DNA of 64,000 nt from Sulfurospirillum sp. UBA2217 (GCA_002328495.1 DCUJ01000002.1:23388-87387), one strand, 5' to 3'; positions 1 to 9,021 are shown, numbered from the stretch's first letter. The notes: generated from the letters alone by a model not told the origin. Numbers and translations: made by a program.

Positions 1-30
1 TCACCTACTCTACCGCTGAGCTAATTCGGA
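1..30 (-). tRNA. 5' part of a tRNA gene, possibly tRNA-Asn (truncated by window edge)
   Basis: Read on the minus strand, the first 30 bases give a 7-nt acceptor strand, TA, a D-arm (GCTC / AGCGGTA / GAGT), a linker A and the first five bases of an anticodon stem (GGTGA). The anticodon lies outside the window. The stem resembles bacterial tRNA-Asn, but that identity is a guess; that it is a tRNA is clear from the D-arm. Confidence 0.8.
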
Positions 31-197
31 ACATTTTCTTTTAAAGAGGTCGAAATTATAGTAAAAAATTGTTATATTGTCAAGGTATTTAACTTCAAGC
101 ACATTAGTTTAAAGATAAATCTAACTGTACATATTCAAGCGAAAGTAAGTTTCAAGGTAGTAGGATTGTGCCATCTTAAATTCTTAAAGGAGTCTCT

Positions 198-1154
198 ATG
201 AATAAAACACTTGCTACATTTGCGCTCGTGGGTGCCTTTAGTCTTTCAGCTGTTGCGGCTGAGTTTATCACCATTGGTACAGGTGGTGTTACAGGAACGT
301 ATTACCCAATCGGTGGTGCTATCTGCCAGATGGTTAACAAAAACAAAAAAGAGACGAACATCCGATGTTCTGTTGAATCAACGGGTGGTTCTGTTTATAA
401 TGTTAACACCATTAAAGCGGGTGAGCTTGATTTTGGTGTTGCACAAAGTGACACAGCGTATCAATCTTTTAAAGGTGAAGGTAAATTCAAAGATGCTCCT
501 GTCCCTGAGCTTAGAAGCGTCATGGCTATCTATCCTGAACTCTTAGCTCTGGTTGTCAGTAAAAAATCTGGCATTCAAAAAATTACCGATGTTAAAGGTA
601 AAAAAATCAATATGGATTCTCCAGGTTCTGGAACAGCAATGACGGCTGATGTTGTGTTTGAAGCGTTTGGTATCAAGCGTTCTGATTTAGCACTCGTTAA
701 TGAGCTTAAATCCACAGAAGGTCCAACGATGCTACAAGACAATCACATCGATGGTTATTTCTTTGCCGCAGGTCATCCAACGGCTAACATTAAAGATGCT
801 TCCAACTCAGTTGATATTAACATCGTTCCTATAGAAGGTGCTCCATTGGATCAACTCGTCCAAAAATACCCTTACTATGCTAAAGGTAAAATTGCTGGAA
901 CATTTTACAAAGGTGTAACAACCGATGTCCCAACACTGGGCGTTAAAGCTGTTCTTGTGACAAGCGCAAAAGTGAAAGACGACGTTGTTTACCAAGTGAC
1001 CAAAACCATTTTAGAGAACTTCGATAAATTTAAAGAACTCCATCCTGCCGTAAAAGATCCTTTGGTTACCAAAGAGAGCTTACTTGAGGGTTTAAGTATC
1101 ACTCAACACCCTGGTGCTATCAAAGCATTTAAAGAAGCAGGTCTGCTTAAATAA
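198..1154 (+). CDS. TAXI-family TRAP transporter solute-binding protein
   Basis: A 318-residue periplasmic binding protein. It has a signal peptide (about residues 1-21, cleavage after AVAA), and the mature protein opens with the ITIGTGGVTGTYYPIGG segment typical of TAXI proteins. It would capture a small organic substrate and hand it to the fused permease just downstream; TAXI substrates are often dicarboxylates or glutamate-like, but none can be assigned here. An AAGGAG ribosome site precedes the ATG. The gap to the permease gene holds a 12-bp hairpin that could lower downstream expression, as suits a binding protein needed in excess. Confidence 0.93.
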   Translation: MNKTLATFALVGAFSLSAVAAEFITIGTGGVTGTYYPIGGAICQMVNKNKKETNIRCSVESTGGSVYNVNTIKAGELDFGVAQSDTAYQSFKGEGKFKDAPVPELRSVMAIYPELLALVVSKKSGIQKITDVKGKKINMDSPGSGTAMTADVVFEAFGIKRSDLALVNELKSTEGPTMLQDNHIDGYFFAAGHPTANIKDASNSVDINIVPIEGAPLDQLVQKYPYYAKGKIAGTFYKGVTTDVPTLGVKAVLVTSAKVKDDVVYQVTKTILENFDKFKELHPAVKDPLVTKESLLEGLSITQHPGAIKAFKEAGLLK

Positions 1155-1156
1155 TC

Positions 1157-1166
1157 TTACATGTAA
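1157..1166. repeat. TTACATGTAA palindrome, copy 1
   Basis: Exact. Between the TRAP binding-protein stop and the hairpin. Confidence 0.95.
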
Positions 1167-1190
1167 GGCTTTAGAGTCCTAAAGCCTTAC
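1163..1190 (+). terminator. 12-bp perfect hairpin between TRAP binding-protein and permease genes
   Basis: GTAAGGCTTTAG (1163-1174) and CTAAAGCCTTAC (1179-1190) pair perfectly around a 4-nt loop. No T-run follows, so it is more likely an mRNA-stabilising or attenuating hairpin than a full terminator. Its left arm begins inside a TTACATGTAA copy. Confidence 0.65.
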
Positions 1191-1202
1191 ACACATTACT
1201 AT

Positions 1203-1212
1203 TTACATGTAA
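1203..1212. repeat. TTACATGTAA palindrome, copy 2
   Basis: Exact. Just upstream of the TRAP permease start, 46 bp from copy 1. Confidence 0.95.
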
Positions 1213-1222
1213 AGGTTAACAC

Positions 1223-3298
1223 GTGAAAACACTCGAAGAACGTTTAGATGATGAAAAACTCATCAGTGAATTTGAAGGGCATAGAGATTTTGAAAAAAGT
1301 AGCTGGCACTACTGGTTTATAGCAGCTATTGCTTTTTCATGGTCTTTATATCAGCTCTATATTGTTTTAGATCCAGGAAATAGCGCGCACGTTCGTTCTA
1401 TCCACTTAGCATTTGGTGTTGCTTTGGCATTTTCAATGCACGCAATGAGCAAAAGCCCTAAACTTCGTTCCACCATCACATGGTATGACTTTGTACTGAT
1501 GATGGTAGGGGTTGCTGCTGTTTTATACCAATGGTATGCTTACAGGGATTTGGCAATGCGATCAGGTGCGTGGACGCAGATGGATATCATTGTCGGTGTT
1601 ACGACAATACTCATTGTTCTTGAAGCATCTCGTAGGGTTATGGGACTTCCATTGATGTTAGCCGCTGTTGTCTTTTTATTGTACGACTATTTTGGACCCT
1701 ACCTTCCTGATATGATTGCACACAAGGGTGCGAGTATCAATAAAATTATGGGACAAATGGTATTGACCACAGAGGGAATCTTTGGTGTGCCCTTAGGCGT
1801 AAGTGCAAGTTTTGTCTTTTTGTTCGTTCTCTTTGGTGCTCTGCTCGATCGAGCTGGTGCGGGCGAGTACTTTATTAAGGTTTCCTATACCATTTTAGGC
1901 AAATACGACGGAGGTCCTGCCAAAGCAGCAGTTGCAGCTTCGGGTATGTTTGGTATGATTTCAGGCTCTTCTATTGCTAATACGGTTACCGTTGGAACCT
2001 TTACTATTCCGTTGATGAAGCGTTTGGGCTTTAGTGCGCACAAAGCCGCGGCAGTTGAAACAGCAGCCTCGGTGAATGGTCAACTGATGCCACCCATCAT
2101 GGGTGCGGCTGCATTTATTATGGCGGAATTTTTAGGGCTCAACTATACCGATATCGTCTTTGCAGCGTTTATTCCCGCATTTACCTGTTACTTTGCACTC
2201 TTTTACATTGTTCACTTGGAAGCAAAAAAGGCTGGTCTAAAAGGCGAAGATCCTAGTGTTCTTGGGCGCACATGGCCGATTTTTATACGTGGTATTCACT
2301 ATCTTATCCCTATCTTTTTCTTGATTTACACCCTTATTATCTTAAGACAGTCTGCACAAAGTGCCGCATTTAGCGCCATTATGTTCTTAATGGTTATTAT
2401 GGTGGTACAAAAACCTTTGAAAGCCTATTTGAATAAAGAAAAAATTACTCTTCCCGTTATCTTAGAAGGGTTTTCAGATATAGGTAATGGTATGGTAATG
2501 GGAGCAAAAAATATGGTTTCCATCGCCGTTGCAACAGCCGTTGCTGGTATCATCGTGGGTTCAGTAACGCTAACGGGTATTGGTTTGGTTTTAGCGGAGG
2601 TCATTGATAATCTTTCAGGTGGATACATCTTGGCTGTTTTATTTATGACCGCATTTGTTTCATTGGTTTTGGGCATGGGTCTTCCAACCACGGCAAACTA
2701 TATCGTTATGGCAGCACTTACCGCACCGATTATCATGGAGCTTGCGGGAAATAATGGCTACCTTATCCCAACCATTGCCGCACATATGTTTGTGTTCTAC
2801 TTTGGTATCTTAGCCGATGACACGCCGCCTGTGGGTATGGCTGCGTATGCTTCTGCGGCGATTGCAAAGAGTGATCCTATTGTGACGGGAGTTCAGTCCT
2901 TTATCTACGATATTCGTACAGGCATTTTGCCATTTATGTTCTTCTTTAACAACGAGCTTTTACTCATAGGTGGTGTCGATGGAGGTGATCCAAACGACTC
3001 TTCAAAATGGGTATGGATTACCAACCCTTTTGAGATAGCACTCATTTTTGGTGGAGCCATTTTAGGGATGTTTGCCTTTACTTCAGCAACGCAAAGTTTT
3101 GTATTAACCAAAATTAATACCTTTGAGCGTATCGCCTTGGTAGTGGTTATTCCATTCTTAATGCTTCCAAAAATCATGGCAACTAAACTGGGACTTCCAA
3201 GTCATTATATCTCGTATGTGATTGGTGTTGCAATTTATGGAGCTATTTATTTTAATCAACGCATTAAATTTAAAAAGCAACAACTCGCTTTAGCATAA
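1223..3298 (+). CDS. TRAP transporter fused permease (DctQ+DctM, 4TM/12TM type)
   Basis: A 691-residue inner-membrane protein that fuses the small and large TRAP permease subunits. About four N-terminal helices (residues 25-160) are DctQ-like. The rest is DctM-like, with conserved stretches such as GMGLPTTANYIV and ADDTPPVGMAAYASAAIA that are typical of TAXI-associated fused permeases. It uses an ion gradient to import the ligand of the upstream binding protein. It starts at GTG with a weak AAAGG site. The two genes form a two-gene transporter operon ending at a shared hairpin near 3320. Confidence 0.93.
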   Translation: MKTLEERLDDEKLISEFEGHRDFEKSSWHYWFIAAIAFSWSLYQLYIVLDPGNSAHVRSIHLAFGVALAFSMHAMSKSPKLRSTITWYDFVLMMVGVAAVLYQWYAYRDLAMRSGAWTQMDIIVGVTTILIVLEASRRVMGLPLMLAAVVFLLYDYFGPYLPDMIAHKGASINKIMGQMVLTTEGIFGVPLGVSASFVFLFVLFGALLDRAGAGEYFIKVSYTILGKYDGGPAKAAVAASGMFGMISGSSIANTVTVGTFTIPLMKRLGFSAHKAAAVETAASVNGQLMPPIMGAAAFIMAEFLGLNYTDIVFAAFIPAFTCYFALFYIVHLEAKKAGLKGEDPSVLGRTWPIFIRGIHYLIPIFFLIYTLIILRQSAQSAAFSAIMFLMVIMVVQKPLKAYLNKEKITLPVILEGFSDIGNGMVMGAKNMVSIAVATAVAGIIVGSVTLTGIGLVLAEVIDNLSGGYILAVLFMTAFVSLVLGMGLPTTANYIVMAALTAPIIMELAGNNGYLIPTIAAHMFVFYFGILADDTPPVGMAAYASAAIAKSDPIVTGVQSFIYDIRTGILPFMFFFNNELLLIGGVDGGDPNDSSKWVWITNPFEIALIFGGAILGMFAFTSATQSFVLTKINTFERIALVVVIPFLMLPKIMATKLGLPSHYISYVIGVAIYGAIYFNQRIKFKKQQLALA

Positions 3299-3304
3299 TA
3301 CTCA

Positions 3305-3339
3305 TTTATACGTGTGGGTTATCTACTCACACGTATAAA
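3305..3339. terminator. Convergent bidirectional terminator hairpin
   Basis: TTTATACGTGTG (3305-3316) pairs with CACACGTATAAA (3328-3339); three more inner pairs close an 11-nt interior to a 5-nt loop. A-rich and T-rich flanks make it usable in both directions. It overlaps the last codons of the minus-strand radical SAM gene and terminates the TRAP operon. Confidence 0.75.
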
Positions 3340-4273
3340 AACGAACTCCTGCAATTTCTTTTACATGTAATATACGTTCACTCACTAATGCTTCTAGATG
3401 CTTAAGACTTTGTTCATCAAAACATAAACGAACATCTTCAAAACTTTGAGGTCGTCTTTTTAAAAGTTCTATAATCTCTTCTTGAGTAAATGTCCGCTTT
3501 TGTGGAATATAATTTTTAGTATAAGCGATATTTACATATAAGCCTTTTAAGTGCTGTGAAAGATTTACCAAACGCTCCACACTTACTCCTTTGACAGCGT
3601 AAGCTGGGGGTCTATCTATTGTTCCAATATCAATACGATTGGGCTGTATGGCTTGAAGTGCATCATTGAGCGCTTGAAACTCCTCTTCAGTGTCGTTGAG
3701 TCCTTCTACAACTAAAATCTCTACAATAAGCTCACCCTTATAAACCCTTCTAAACGCTTTCATCCCCTCTACTATGCCATCGATACTAATTCCCTTATGC
3801 GCTCTATCAAGCTTTTTAAAACATTCGGAACTAATGCAATCTAGGGAAAGTTTAACCATATCAATCTCAGTGAGTATGGTTTGTATTGATGGAGTTGCAA
3901 TCGTAGAACCGTTAGAAAGGATAAGAAGCTTATGGTGCCCTTTGATGGCATTTATTCCCTCAACTAAACGCTTTAATTCAGGATACAAGGTAGGTTCACC
4001 GTTTGCCGTGAGTGTTATGACATCAATATGCGAGTGTTTTTTCATAGCACTTTGAAGTGCTTCTAAAATCCTCTCTACGCTTGGGGTATCGTTTGCTTTG
4101 TCAACTGTTTTAGCCCCTTTGAGCTCACAATACAAACAATCAAAATTACACTGCTTGACATTTGGACTTAAATCAATCCCTAAAGATTGTCCAAAACGCC
4201 TCGAAGTGATAGGACCAAAAATAATACTACTAATAATGAGTCCTTTACATGTAAAGAAATGTGCCCTTATCAA
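3323..4273 (-). CDS. Radical SAM protein (COG0731-like Fe-S oxidoreductase)
   Basis: About 316 residues, with the radical SAM cluster motif CNFDCLYC (CxxxCxxC) near residue 42 and a glycine-rich TANGEPTLYP segment that binds SAM. The opening IIFGPITSRRFGQSLG block is typical of this uncharacterised family, which sits beside hemE in other Campylobacterota (from memory). The substrate is unknown. Start choice is a problem: no ATG lies upstream of the conserved block, and the only in-frame common start is a TTG at 4273, which falls in the loop of the hemE terminator hairpin. The protein ends with an LHVKE segment encoded by a TTACATGTAA copy. Confidence 0.85.
   Translation of the reverse strand: MIRAHFFTCKGLIISSIIFGPITSRRFGQSLGIDLSPNVKQCNFDCLYCELKGAKTVDKANDTPSVERILEALQSAMKKHSHIDVITLTANGEPTLYPELKRLVEGINAIKGHHKLLILSNGSTIATPSIQTILTEIDMVKLSLDCISSECFKKLDRAHKGISIDGIVEGMKAFRRVYKGELIVEILVVEGLNDTEEEFQALNDALQAIQPNRIDIGTIDRPPAYAVKGVSVERLVNLSQHLKGLYVNIAYTKNYIPQKRTFTQEEIIELLKRRPQSFEDVRLCFDEQSLKHLEALVSERILHVKEIAGVRFYTCE
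3361..3370. repeat. TTACATGTAA palindrome, copy 3
   Basis: Exact. In the radical SAM gene, read as LHVK near the C-terminus. Confidence 0.95.
4245..4254. repeat. TTACATGTAA palindrome, copy 4
   Basis: Exact. At the doubtful 5' end of the radical SAM gene, read as FTCK if translated. Confidence 0.95.
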
Positions 4274-4283
4274 AAGGGCACAT
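4259..4283 (-). terminator. Terminator hairpin downstream of hemE
   Basis: ATGTGCCCTT (4259-4268) and AAGGGCACAT (4274-4283) form a perfect 10-bp stem with a 5-nt loop. In the minus direction it is followed by TTTCTTT, so it fits a Rho-independent terminator for hemE. The TTG assigned to the next gene lies in its loop. Confidence 0.75.
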
Positions 4284-4285
4284 AT

Positions 4286-5308
4286 TTAGATTTTTGTAAG
4301 AGTTTGCACCTGTTTGATGAAGTATTTGGCATGTTCCACAGGAATATCGGGCAAGATACCATGACCGAGGTTAAACACATGACGTTCATTTTTCATAACA
4401 CTAACAATATGCTCAATGCCTTCATCGATGGCATCTTTGCTGTAAAGCCGTGTGGGTTCCATATTGCCTTGTAAGACATATTTATGCCCTAATTTTTCTT
4501 TAGCCAACTCCATGGGCGTTGACCAATCTACCCCAAAAACATCAAATTCGCCATCGATTTTATCTAAGTATCCGCTAATTCCTTTTGGGAATAAGATAAC
4601 GGGAACATGTGGATACTTGGCTTTTAAATAGCTACTGATCTCTTTCATGTAAGACCAGCTAAATTCAAAATAAGCGCTCTCTTCAAGTGCTGCCGCCCAT
4701 GAGTCAAAGACCATGACAACGTTAGCACCGCTTTCAATTTGCTTGGACATATAGCCTTTAAGCACTTCGGTCACTTTTTTAAGTAAGGCGTGCATAAATT
4801 GGGGATTAGAATAAATTAGCTTTTTAACCTGAGCATACGTCTTTGTGCCTTGCCCTTCTATCATGTACGTTGCAAGCGTCCAAGGTGCCCCACAAAAGCC
4901 AATCAATGCCTTATCGGCAGCGAGCTTTCCACGAATGAGGCGAATCGTCTCATAAACGTATTCAAGCCCCTCTACCGCTTTTTCGATGCTCAGTTTATCC
5001 AAATCTTTTTGGTTCTTAATGGGAGCACTAAACACAGGACCTTCGCCTTGTAAAAATTGCAATTCCATACCCATTTCAAGAGGAACCACTAAGATATCAC
5101 TAAATAAAATAGCCGCATCCACACCTAAGATATCAACGGGTTGAAGGGTCACTTCACACGCTTTTTCAGGGTCTTTGCAAAGATTTAAAAAATTTCCTGC
5201 TTGAGAGCGTACTTTCATATACTCTGGTAAATAACGTCCTGCTTGACGCATCATCCACACGGGCGTATAAGGTGTTTTCTTTCCAAAACAAGCATCAACA
5301 AATATCAT
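4286..5308 (-). CDS. hemE: Uroporphyrinogen decarboxylase
   Basis: 340 residues, the usual length. HemE decarboxylates the four acetate side chains of uroporphyrinogen III to coproporphyrinogen III in cytoplasmic haem synthesis. The active-site block [14 protein letters not shown] lies near residues 17-30, and [13 protein letters not shown] and the C-terminal NLGHGILP segment are also conserved. Its ATG overlaps the TGA of the upstream yqhA gene (TGATG), so translation is probably coupled. Haem demand in this organism should be high given its c-type cytochromes. Confidence 0.97.
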   Translation of the reverse strand: MIFVDACFGKKTPYTPVWMMRQAGRYLPEYMKVRSQAGNFLNLCKDPEKACEVTLQPVDILGVDAAILFSDILVVPLEMGMELQFLQGEGPVFSAPIKNQKDLDKLSIEKAVEGLEYVYETIRLIRGKLAADKALIGFCGAPWTLATYMIEGQGTKTYAQVKKLIYSNPQFMHALLKKVTEVLKGYMSKQIESGANVVMVFDSWAAALEESAYFEFSWSYMKEISSYLKAKYPHVPVILFPKGISGYLDKIDGEFDVFGVDWSTPMELAKEKLGHKYVLQGNMEPTRLYSKDAIDEGIEHIVSVMKNERHVFNLGHGILPDIPVEHAKYFIKQVQTLTKI

Positions 5309-5817
5309 CAGTGTTTTCCACCTTTATGTAATAAATACAATCCTAACGACAGAGCCGTAATCGAGACGGCAAAGTAAAGCATCTCTTGAGCACCTTTATA
5401 ATCGGTGTGCAACACCCTTTGGAAAAAGCTCACCACAAGCACCATCACGATAACTTTGGCAATTTTATCTTTAAGTTCATCAAGAGACCTTACGTACAAT
5501 ACTTTATCTCCCCCTGCACCTTTTGCCACGTCAATATCTGAGATAAAAAGCTCATAAATACCAAAGCCAAAAATCAAAAGCACTACACCTATTAGGTATA
5601 AATCAATTGCCCCAATAATTTCAGCGACGATATCCGCATGGAAATTTTCAGGATGCACGCCAGCAAAGAAGTATTGGTATGTTGCAATCATGACATGGTA
5701 TAAATCTGCACTACCAATTAAAAAAAGTGCAAAGGAAGCAAGGATGCTAAACACTACGGCAAGCAAAATAACCATTCTGCTTGCCCAAAGTCCTTTTTCA
5801 AACCATTTTTCAATCAT
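5308..5817 (-). CDS. YqhA (UPF0114) family inner-membrane protein
   Basis: 169 residues from the chosen ATG at 5817, which overlaps the asd stop codon (TAATG). A longer frame back to 5841 only reads through asd sequence. Four predicted membrane helices lie near residues 12-36, 70-95, 120-140 and 145-162, in the pattern of the UPF0114 family. The function of this family is not established. It is translationally coupled to asd upstream and hemE downstream, which says more about operon packing than about role. Confidence 0.85.
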   Translation of the reverse strand: MIEKWFEKGLWASRMVILLAVVFSILASFALFLIGSADLYHVMIATYQYFFAGVHPENFHADIVAEIIGAIDLYLIGVVLLIFGFGIYELFISDIDVAKGAGGDKVLYVRSLDELKDKIAKVIVMVLVVSFFQRVLHTDYKGAQEMLYFAVSITALSLGLYLLHKGGKH

Positions 5818-6845
5818 TAGGCTTCTTCTCTTTGAATCCATTTTTGTGCGATTCTAACAGCATTTGTCGCAGCACCTACGCGAATTTGATCCGCCACACA
5901 CCATAAATGAAGTACGTTATCACGGTTGATGTCTTTACGAATACGTCCTACAAACGTATCATTTGTATCGGTTGAAATAATAGGCATCGGATACTCTTTT
6001 TTTGCTGGATTATCCAATACAATGACGTTTTCAGCATTTTTTAATGCTTCTACTGCTTTGTCTAAATTGACATCTTTTTCAAAATGAATGGTAATGGACT
6101 CTGAGTGTGAACGCATAACAGGCACACGTACACATGTTGCACTAATTTCCATTTTTTTACCCAAGATTTTCTGGGTTTCATTGACCATTTTCATCTCTTC
6201 TTTGGTATAAGCATTGTCCATAAAAACATCAATATGTGGAATAACATTGAGCGCAATTTGATGCGCAAATGTTTTTGGTTCGCATTGGTCTAGTTTGAAG
6301 GCAAAAAAGTCTTGCATTTGATTGACCAACTCTTCCATACCACCTTTTCCCGCACCACTGACCGCTTGATAGGTACTGACATCCACACGCGTGATATTAA
6401 AGATATCATCCAATGGTTTCAATACTTGCACCATTTGAATGGTAGAACAGTTAGGATTAGCGATAATGCCTCTGTTTTGCCATTGGTCGATATCTTGTGG
6501 ATTACACTCAGGAACCACCAATGGAACTTCAGGGTCCATTCTAAAATGGCTGGTGTTATCAATCACCACCGCACCCGCTTCAGCCGCAAAGGGAGCAAAA
6601 TGGGCAGAAATGTCACCACCAGCACTAAAAAATGCGATTTCAACATCATACTCTTCAAAGACTTTTTCAGTCAACTCAACAACTTTATAACTTTTGCCAC
6701 GAAATTCAATCTCTATGCCCGCACTTTTTGCACTAGCTAAAGGTATTAAATTATTGATAGGAAAATCAACCTCTTCCAACACTCTAAAAAACTCTTCACC
6801 AACGGCACCCGTAGCTCCAACAATGGCTACATTGTACTTTTTCAT
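5817..6845 (-). CDS. asd: Aspartate-semialdehyde dehydrogenase
   Basis: 342 residues. It reduces aspartyl phosphate to aspartate semialdehyde with NADPH, at the branch to lysine/diaminopimelate, threonine and methionine. The N-terminal VAIVGATGAVGEE nucleotide fold, the catalytic Cys133 in NPNCSTIQ, and the VRVPVMRSHSESI segment with the active-site histidine are all present. It lies between flgR and yqhA, as I recall for the gyrA-flgR-asd order of Campylobacter. Confidence 0.96.
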   Translation of the reverse strand: MKKYNVAIVGATGAVGEEFFRVLEEVDFPINNLIPLASAKSAGIEIEFRGKSYKVVELTEKVFEEYDVEIAFFSAGGDISAHFAPFAAEAGAVVIDNTSHFRMDPEVPLVVPECNPQDIDQWQNRGIIANPNCSTIQMVQVLKPLDDIFNITRVDVSTYQAVSGAGKGGMEELVNQMQDFFAFKLDQCEPKTFAHQIALNVIPHIDVFMDNAYTKEEMKMVNETQKILGKKMEISATCVRVPVMRSHSESITIHFEKDVNLDKAVEALKNAENVIVLDNPAKKEYPMPIISTDTNDTFVGRIRKDINRDNVLHLWCVADQIRVGAATNAVRIAQKWIQREEA

Positions 6846-6869
6846 TTTCTAACCTTTTATGAAATATGA

Positions 6870-6915
6870 GACTTTTTTAATAACCCAGCACGCATGTAAC
6901 GTTATCAAAAAAGTC
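6870..6915. other. Inverted repeat upstream of asd
   Basis: GACTTTTTTAATAAC (6870-6884) pairs with GTTATCAAAAAAGTC (6901-6915) with one mismatch and a 16-nt loop, between flgR and asd. In the minus direction its second arm ends with a T-run inside the stem. It may assist termination of flgR or lie in the asd leader. Confidence 0.45.
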
Positions 6916-6919
6916 TGTT

Positions 6920-6962
6920 TTAGATTTTAGGTATAGTGGCTTAGTCGCCATAACTAAAATCT
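6920..6962 (-). terminator. Hairpin at the 3' end of flgR
   Basis: TAGATTTTAG and CTAAAATCTA form a 10-bp outer stem, with an inner TGGC/GCCA stem around TTAGTC. The outer arm includes the flgR stop codon. A T-rich stretch follows about 10 nt later in the minus direction, so it is a probable but imperfect terminator. Confidence 0.55.
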
Positions 6963-8118
6963 ACATCCAACTACGGCTCTCTAAAAACAAATCCTCTTTA
7001 CTAATGGATTCAGTATCACTTAAAATGGCCGCTCGCTCTACCACGGAGATGAGTTCTCTAATATTTCCAGGCCAATTATAGCGCATTAGCGAGTCAATGG
7101 CTTCTTGCGAAAAATAGCGATAATCAATGGCATATTTTGACCGTACACGCGCTAATATCTCTTCGCAAATAGGCATAATTTCCTCCCTTCGCTCACGCAA
7201 AGGAGCAATTTCTACAGGAATGGTGTTGAGCCTATAATAAAGGTCTTCTCTAAAATGTCCCTCTTTAATCTTTCGTTTTATATCAGCATTGGTTGCAGAG
7301 ACTATTCGTACATCTATAGGCATTTCTTTCGTTCCACCCACTCTCACCATCACACGTTCTTGAATGACTCTCAACAATTTAGCTTGAAGAGAAAGAGGCA
7401 TTTCACCAATTTCATCTAAAAAAAGCGTGCCTCCATTAGCCATTTCAAAATGCCCTTTTTTCTCACTGGTTGCATCCGTGAAAGCACCCTTTTCATAACC
7501 AAAAAGCTCACTCTCAAGTAAATTTTCAGGAATAGCTGCCATATTAATGGCAACAAAAGGGTTTTTGATACGGGGTGAATTTTTATGAACATACTGCGCA
7601 AACAACTCTTTCCCAACACCACTTTCGCCTAAAAGAAGAACACTGACATCTGTTTTTGCGGCTTTTCGTGCGATGTTTAACGCTTTTTCAAGCTCAGAAG
7701 ACATTGCAATAAAATTACCTTCTGCCCCTTTAGAGCTGTCTATCTTTTCAAAGCTCTCATGCGTTTTAGCACGCACTTTAACATGCCGTCTGATCGCATC
7801 GACCAAGGTATCAATTTCAAAAGGTTTCGTTAAAAAATCTTTTACCCCTAAACGAACCGATTCTATGGCACGATTGAGGGTAGCATTTCCTGTAATAACA
7901 ATAATATCATACGCACCATCTAATTTTTTTATAAATTCAATGCCATCCATTCCAGGCATGTTAATATCGGTGACAATTAAATCCACGCTGTGATCAATTT
8001 TTTTGAGGGCATCTATGGCACTTTTATAACTTGTAATAGTAAATTCTTCGTATTCTCCCAACGCCATTTCGAGAGATTTTCTCATATTAATATCGTCTTC
8101 AACTATTGCTATGTGCAT
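6961..8118 (-). CDS. flgR: Sigma-54-dependent flagellar response regulator without a DNA-binding domain
   Basis: 385 residues from the ATG at 8118. A receiver domain (1-120; phospho-acceptor Asp51 in VTDINMPGMDG; LTKPF) is followed by an AAA+ domain with Walker A GESGVGKE and a GAFTDA loop in place of the usual GAFTGA. The chain stops at SRSWM right after the AAA+ lid, so no Fis-type helix-turn-helix is present. H. pylori FlgR is known to lack this domain too and activates RpoN-dependent flagellar genes from solution. The partner kinase FlgS is not in the window. The flgP/flgQ/gyrA neighbourhood supports the name. Confidence 0.9.
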   Translation of the reverse strand: MHIAIVEDDINMRKSLEMALGEYEEFTITSYKSAIDALKKIDHSVDLIVTDINMPGMDGIEFIKKLDGAYDIIVITGNATLNRAIESVRLGVKDFLTKPFEIDTLVDAIRRHVKVRAKTHESFEKIDSSKGAEGNFIAMSSELEKALNIARKAAKTDVSVLLLGESGVGKELFAQYVHKNSPRIKNPFVAINMAAIPENLLESELFGYEKGAFTDATSEKKGHFEMANGGTLFLDEIGEMPLSLQAKLLRVIQERVMVRVGGTKEMPIDVRIVSATNADIKRKIKEGHFREDLYYRLNTIPVEIAPLRERREEIMPICEEILARVRSKYAIDYRYFSQEAIDSLMRYNWPGNIRELISVVERAAILSDTESISKEDLFLESRSWM

Positions 8119-8142
8119 CAACCTAACCTATCATAAATCTAT

Positions 8143-8532
8143 CTACCGAAAGGCGTTTATAGTAGCAAATTCATCTTTAAAAACTACTGTAAACCGCACA
8201 GGGGCAATGACGAGTTCCACTCTATCGTTATAGACATTTGGATGGCTATCATGATTTGCTAAAACATGTGTAGAAAGTGGATAAAAACAAGGAAGAATGA
8301 TATCAAAGTATTTTCTTAGAACCTGCTCTTGTGAAAGCATTGCATCCTGAGGGAGCAAAATCGTGCAAAGCTTTTCTTCACCTTGAGGAAGACGTGTCAT
8401 TGTTTGGGTGATATTTTTTTCTTCAAAAATACTCAACCCATTCAGTGTGACTATCTTATATGAAAACCAAAACTGTTCACTGCCACAAAGAGCAGTGAAC
8501 AGGATTATTAGTATGCAAAAAGTTCGTGCCAC
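8143..8532 (-). CDS. flgQ: FlgQ-like motility protein, exported
   Basis: 129 residues with an N-terminal hydrophobic signal segment (MARTFCILIILFTALCG). No enzyme motif is visible. It lies directly downstream of, and overlaps by 25 bp, the flgP-like lipoprotein gene; in C. jejuni the gene in this place is flgQ, needed for motility alongside FlgP. The name rests on position, size and export signal, not on a sequence match I can compute. Confidence 0.65.
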   Translation of the reverse strand: MARTFCILIILFTALCGSEQFWFSYKIVTLNGLSIFEEKNITQTMTRLPQGEEKLCTILLPQDAMLSQEQVLRKYFDIILPCFYPLSTHVLANHDSHPNVYNDRVELVIAPVRFTVVFKDEFATINAFR

Positions 8533-8975
8533 CTACGGGTACTCATTGTAACTTCCATGCGTACGGTGTACAAGCCATCTTTGAACATAGCGTCTGTAAC
8601 AGCAGCATCTTTGATAACACCCTTAACATTTGACGTAATACGAGAATCTTTCAAGGCTGCATCTTTAATGGTATCGGTTGCATTGATTTTCGCACCATAG
8701 AGTTTCTCACCTAATTGACGATATCCATCCGTAATTGCAGCGCGTTTGGCCAACGCCATCGCTTGTGCAGGCGAAATCGTATTTTGTGGGGCAATGCCCT
8801 CACCATAGACTACAAACGATTTTTCAGCATCATTGGTTGTATAGGCCATTTTTTGATCTGCTAATGCTTTTTGTGCTGCTTTTTCAGCTGTTTCTTGTGA
8901 TTGTGACGCAACACACCCTGAAAGCATTAAGCTTATACTTGCACCCATTACAACGAAGGCAATCCATTTTTTCAT
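8508..8975 (-). CDS. flgP: FlgP-like LPP20-family outer-membrane lipoprotein
   Basis: 155 residues. A lipoprotein signal with lipobox LSGC places the lipidated cysteine near residue 21. The mature part carries the LPP20 fold pattern (AMALAKRAAITDGYRQLGEKLYG, then VKGVIKDAAVTDAMFKDG). In C. jejuni FlgP builds the large basal disk of the flagellar motor under the outer membrane. It forms a unit with flgQ and flgR downstream and lies just after gyrA, the same order as recalled for Cj1027c-Cj1024c. Confidence 0.82.
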   Translation of the reverse strand: MKKWIAFVVMGASISLMLSGCVASQSQETAEKAAQKALADQKMAYTTNDAEKSFVVYGEGIAPQNTISPAQAMALAKRAAITDGYRQLGEKLYGAKINATDTIKDAALKDSRITSNVKGVIKDAAVTDAMFKDGLYTVRMEVTMSTRRWHELFAY

Positions 8976-9021
8976 TCTGACACCTTTAGATATTTTTCTA
9001 CCTTAAGCAAGAAGTATTCCA

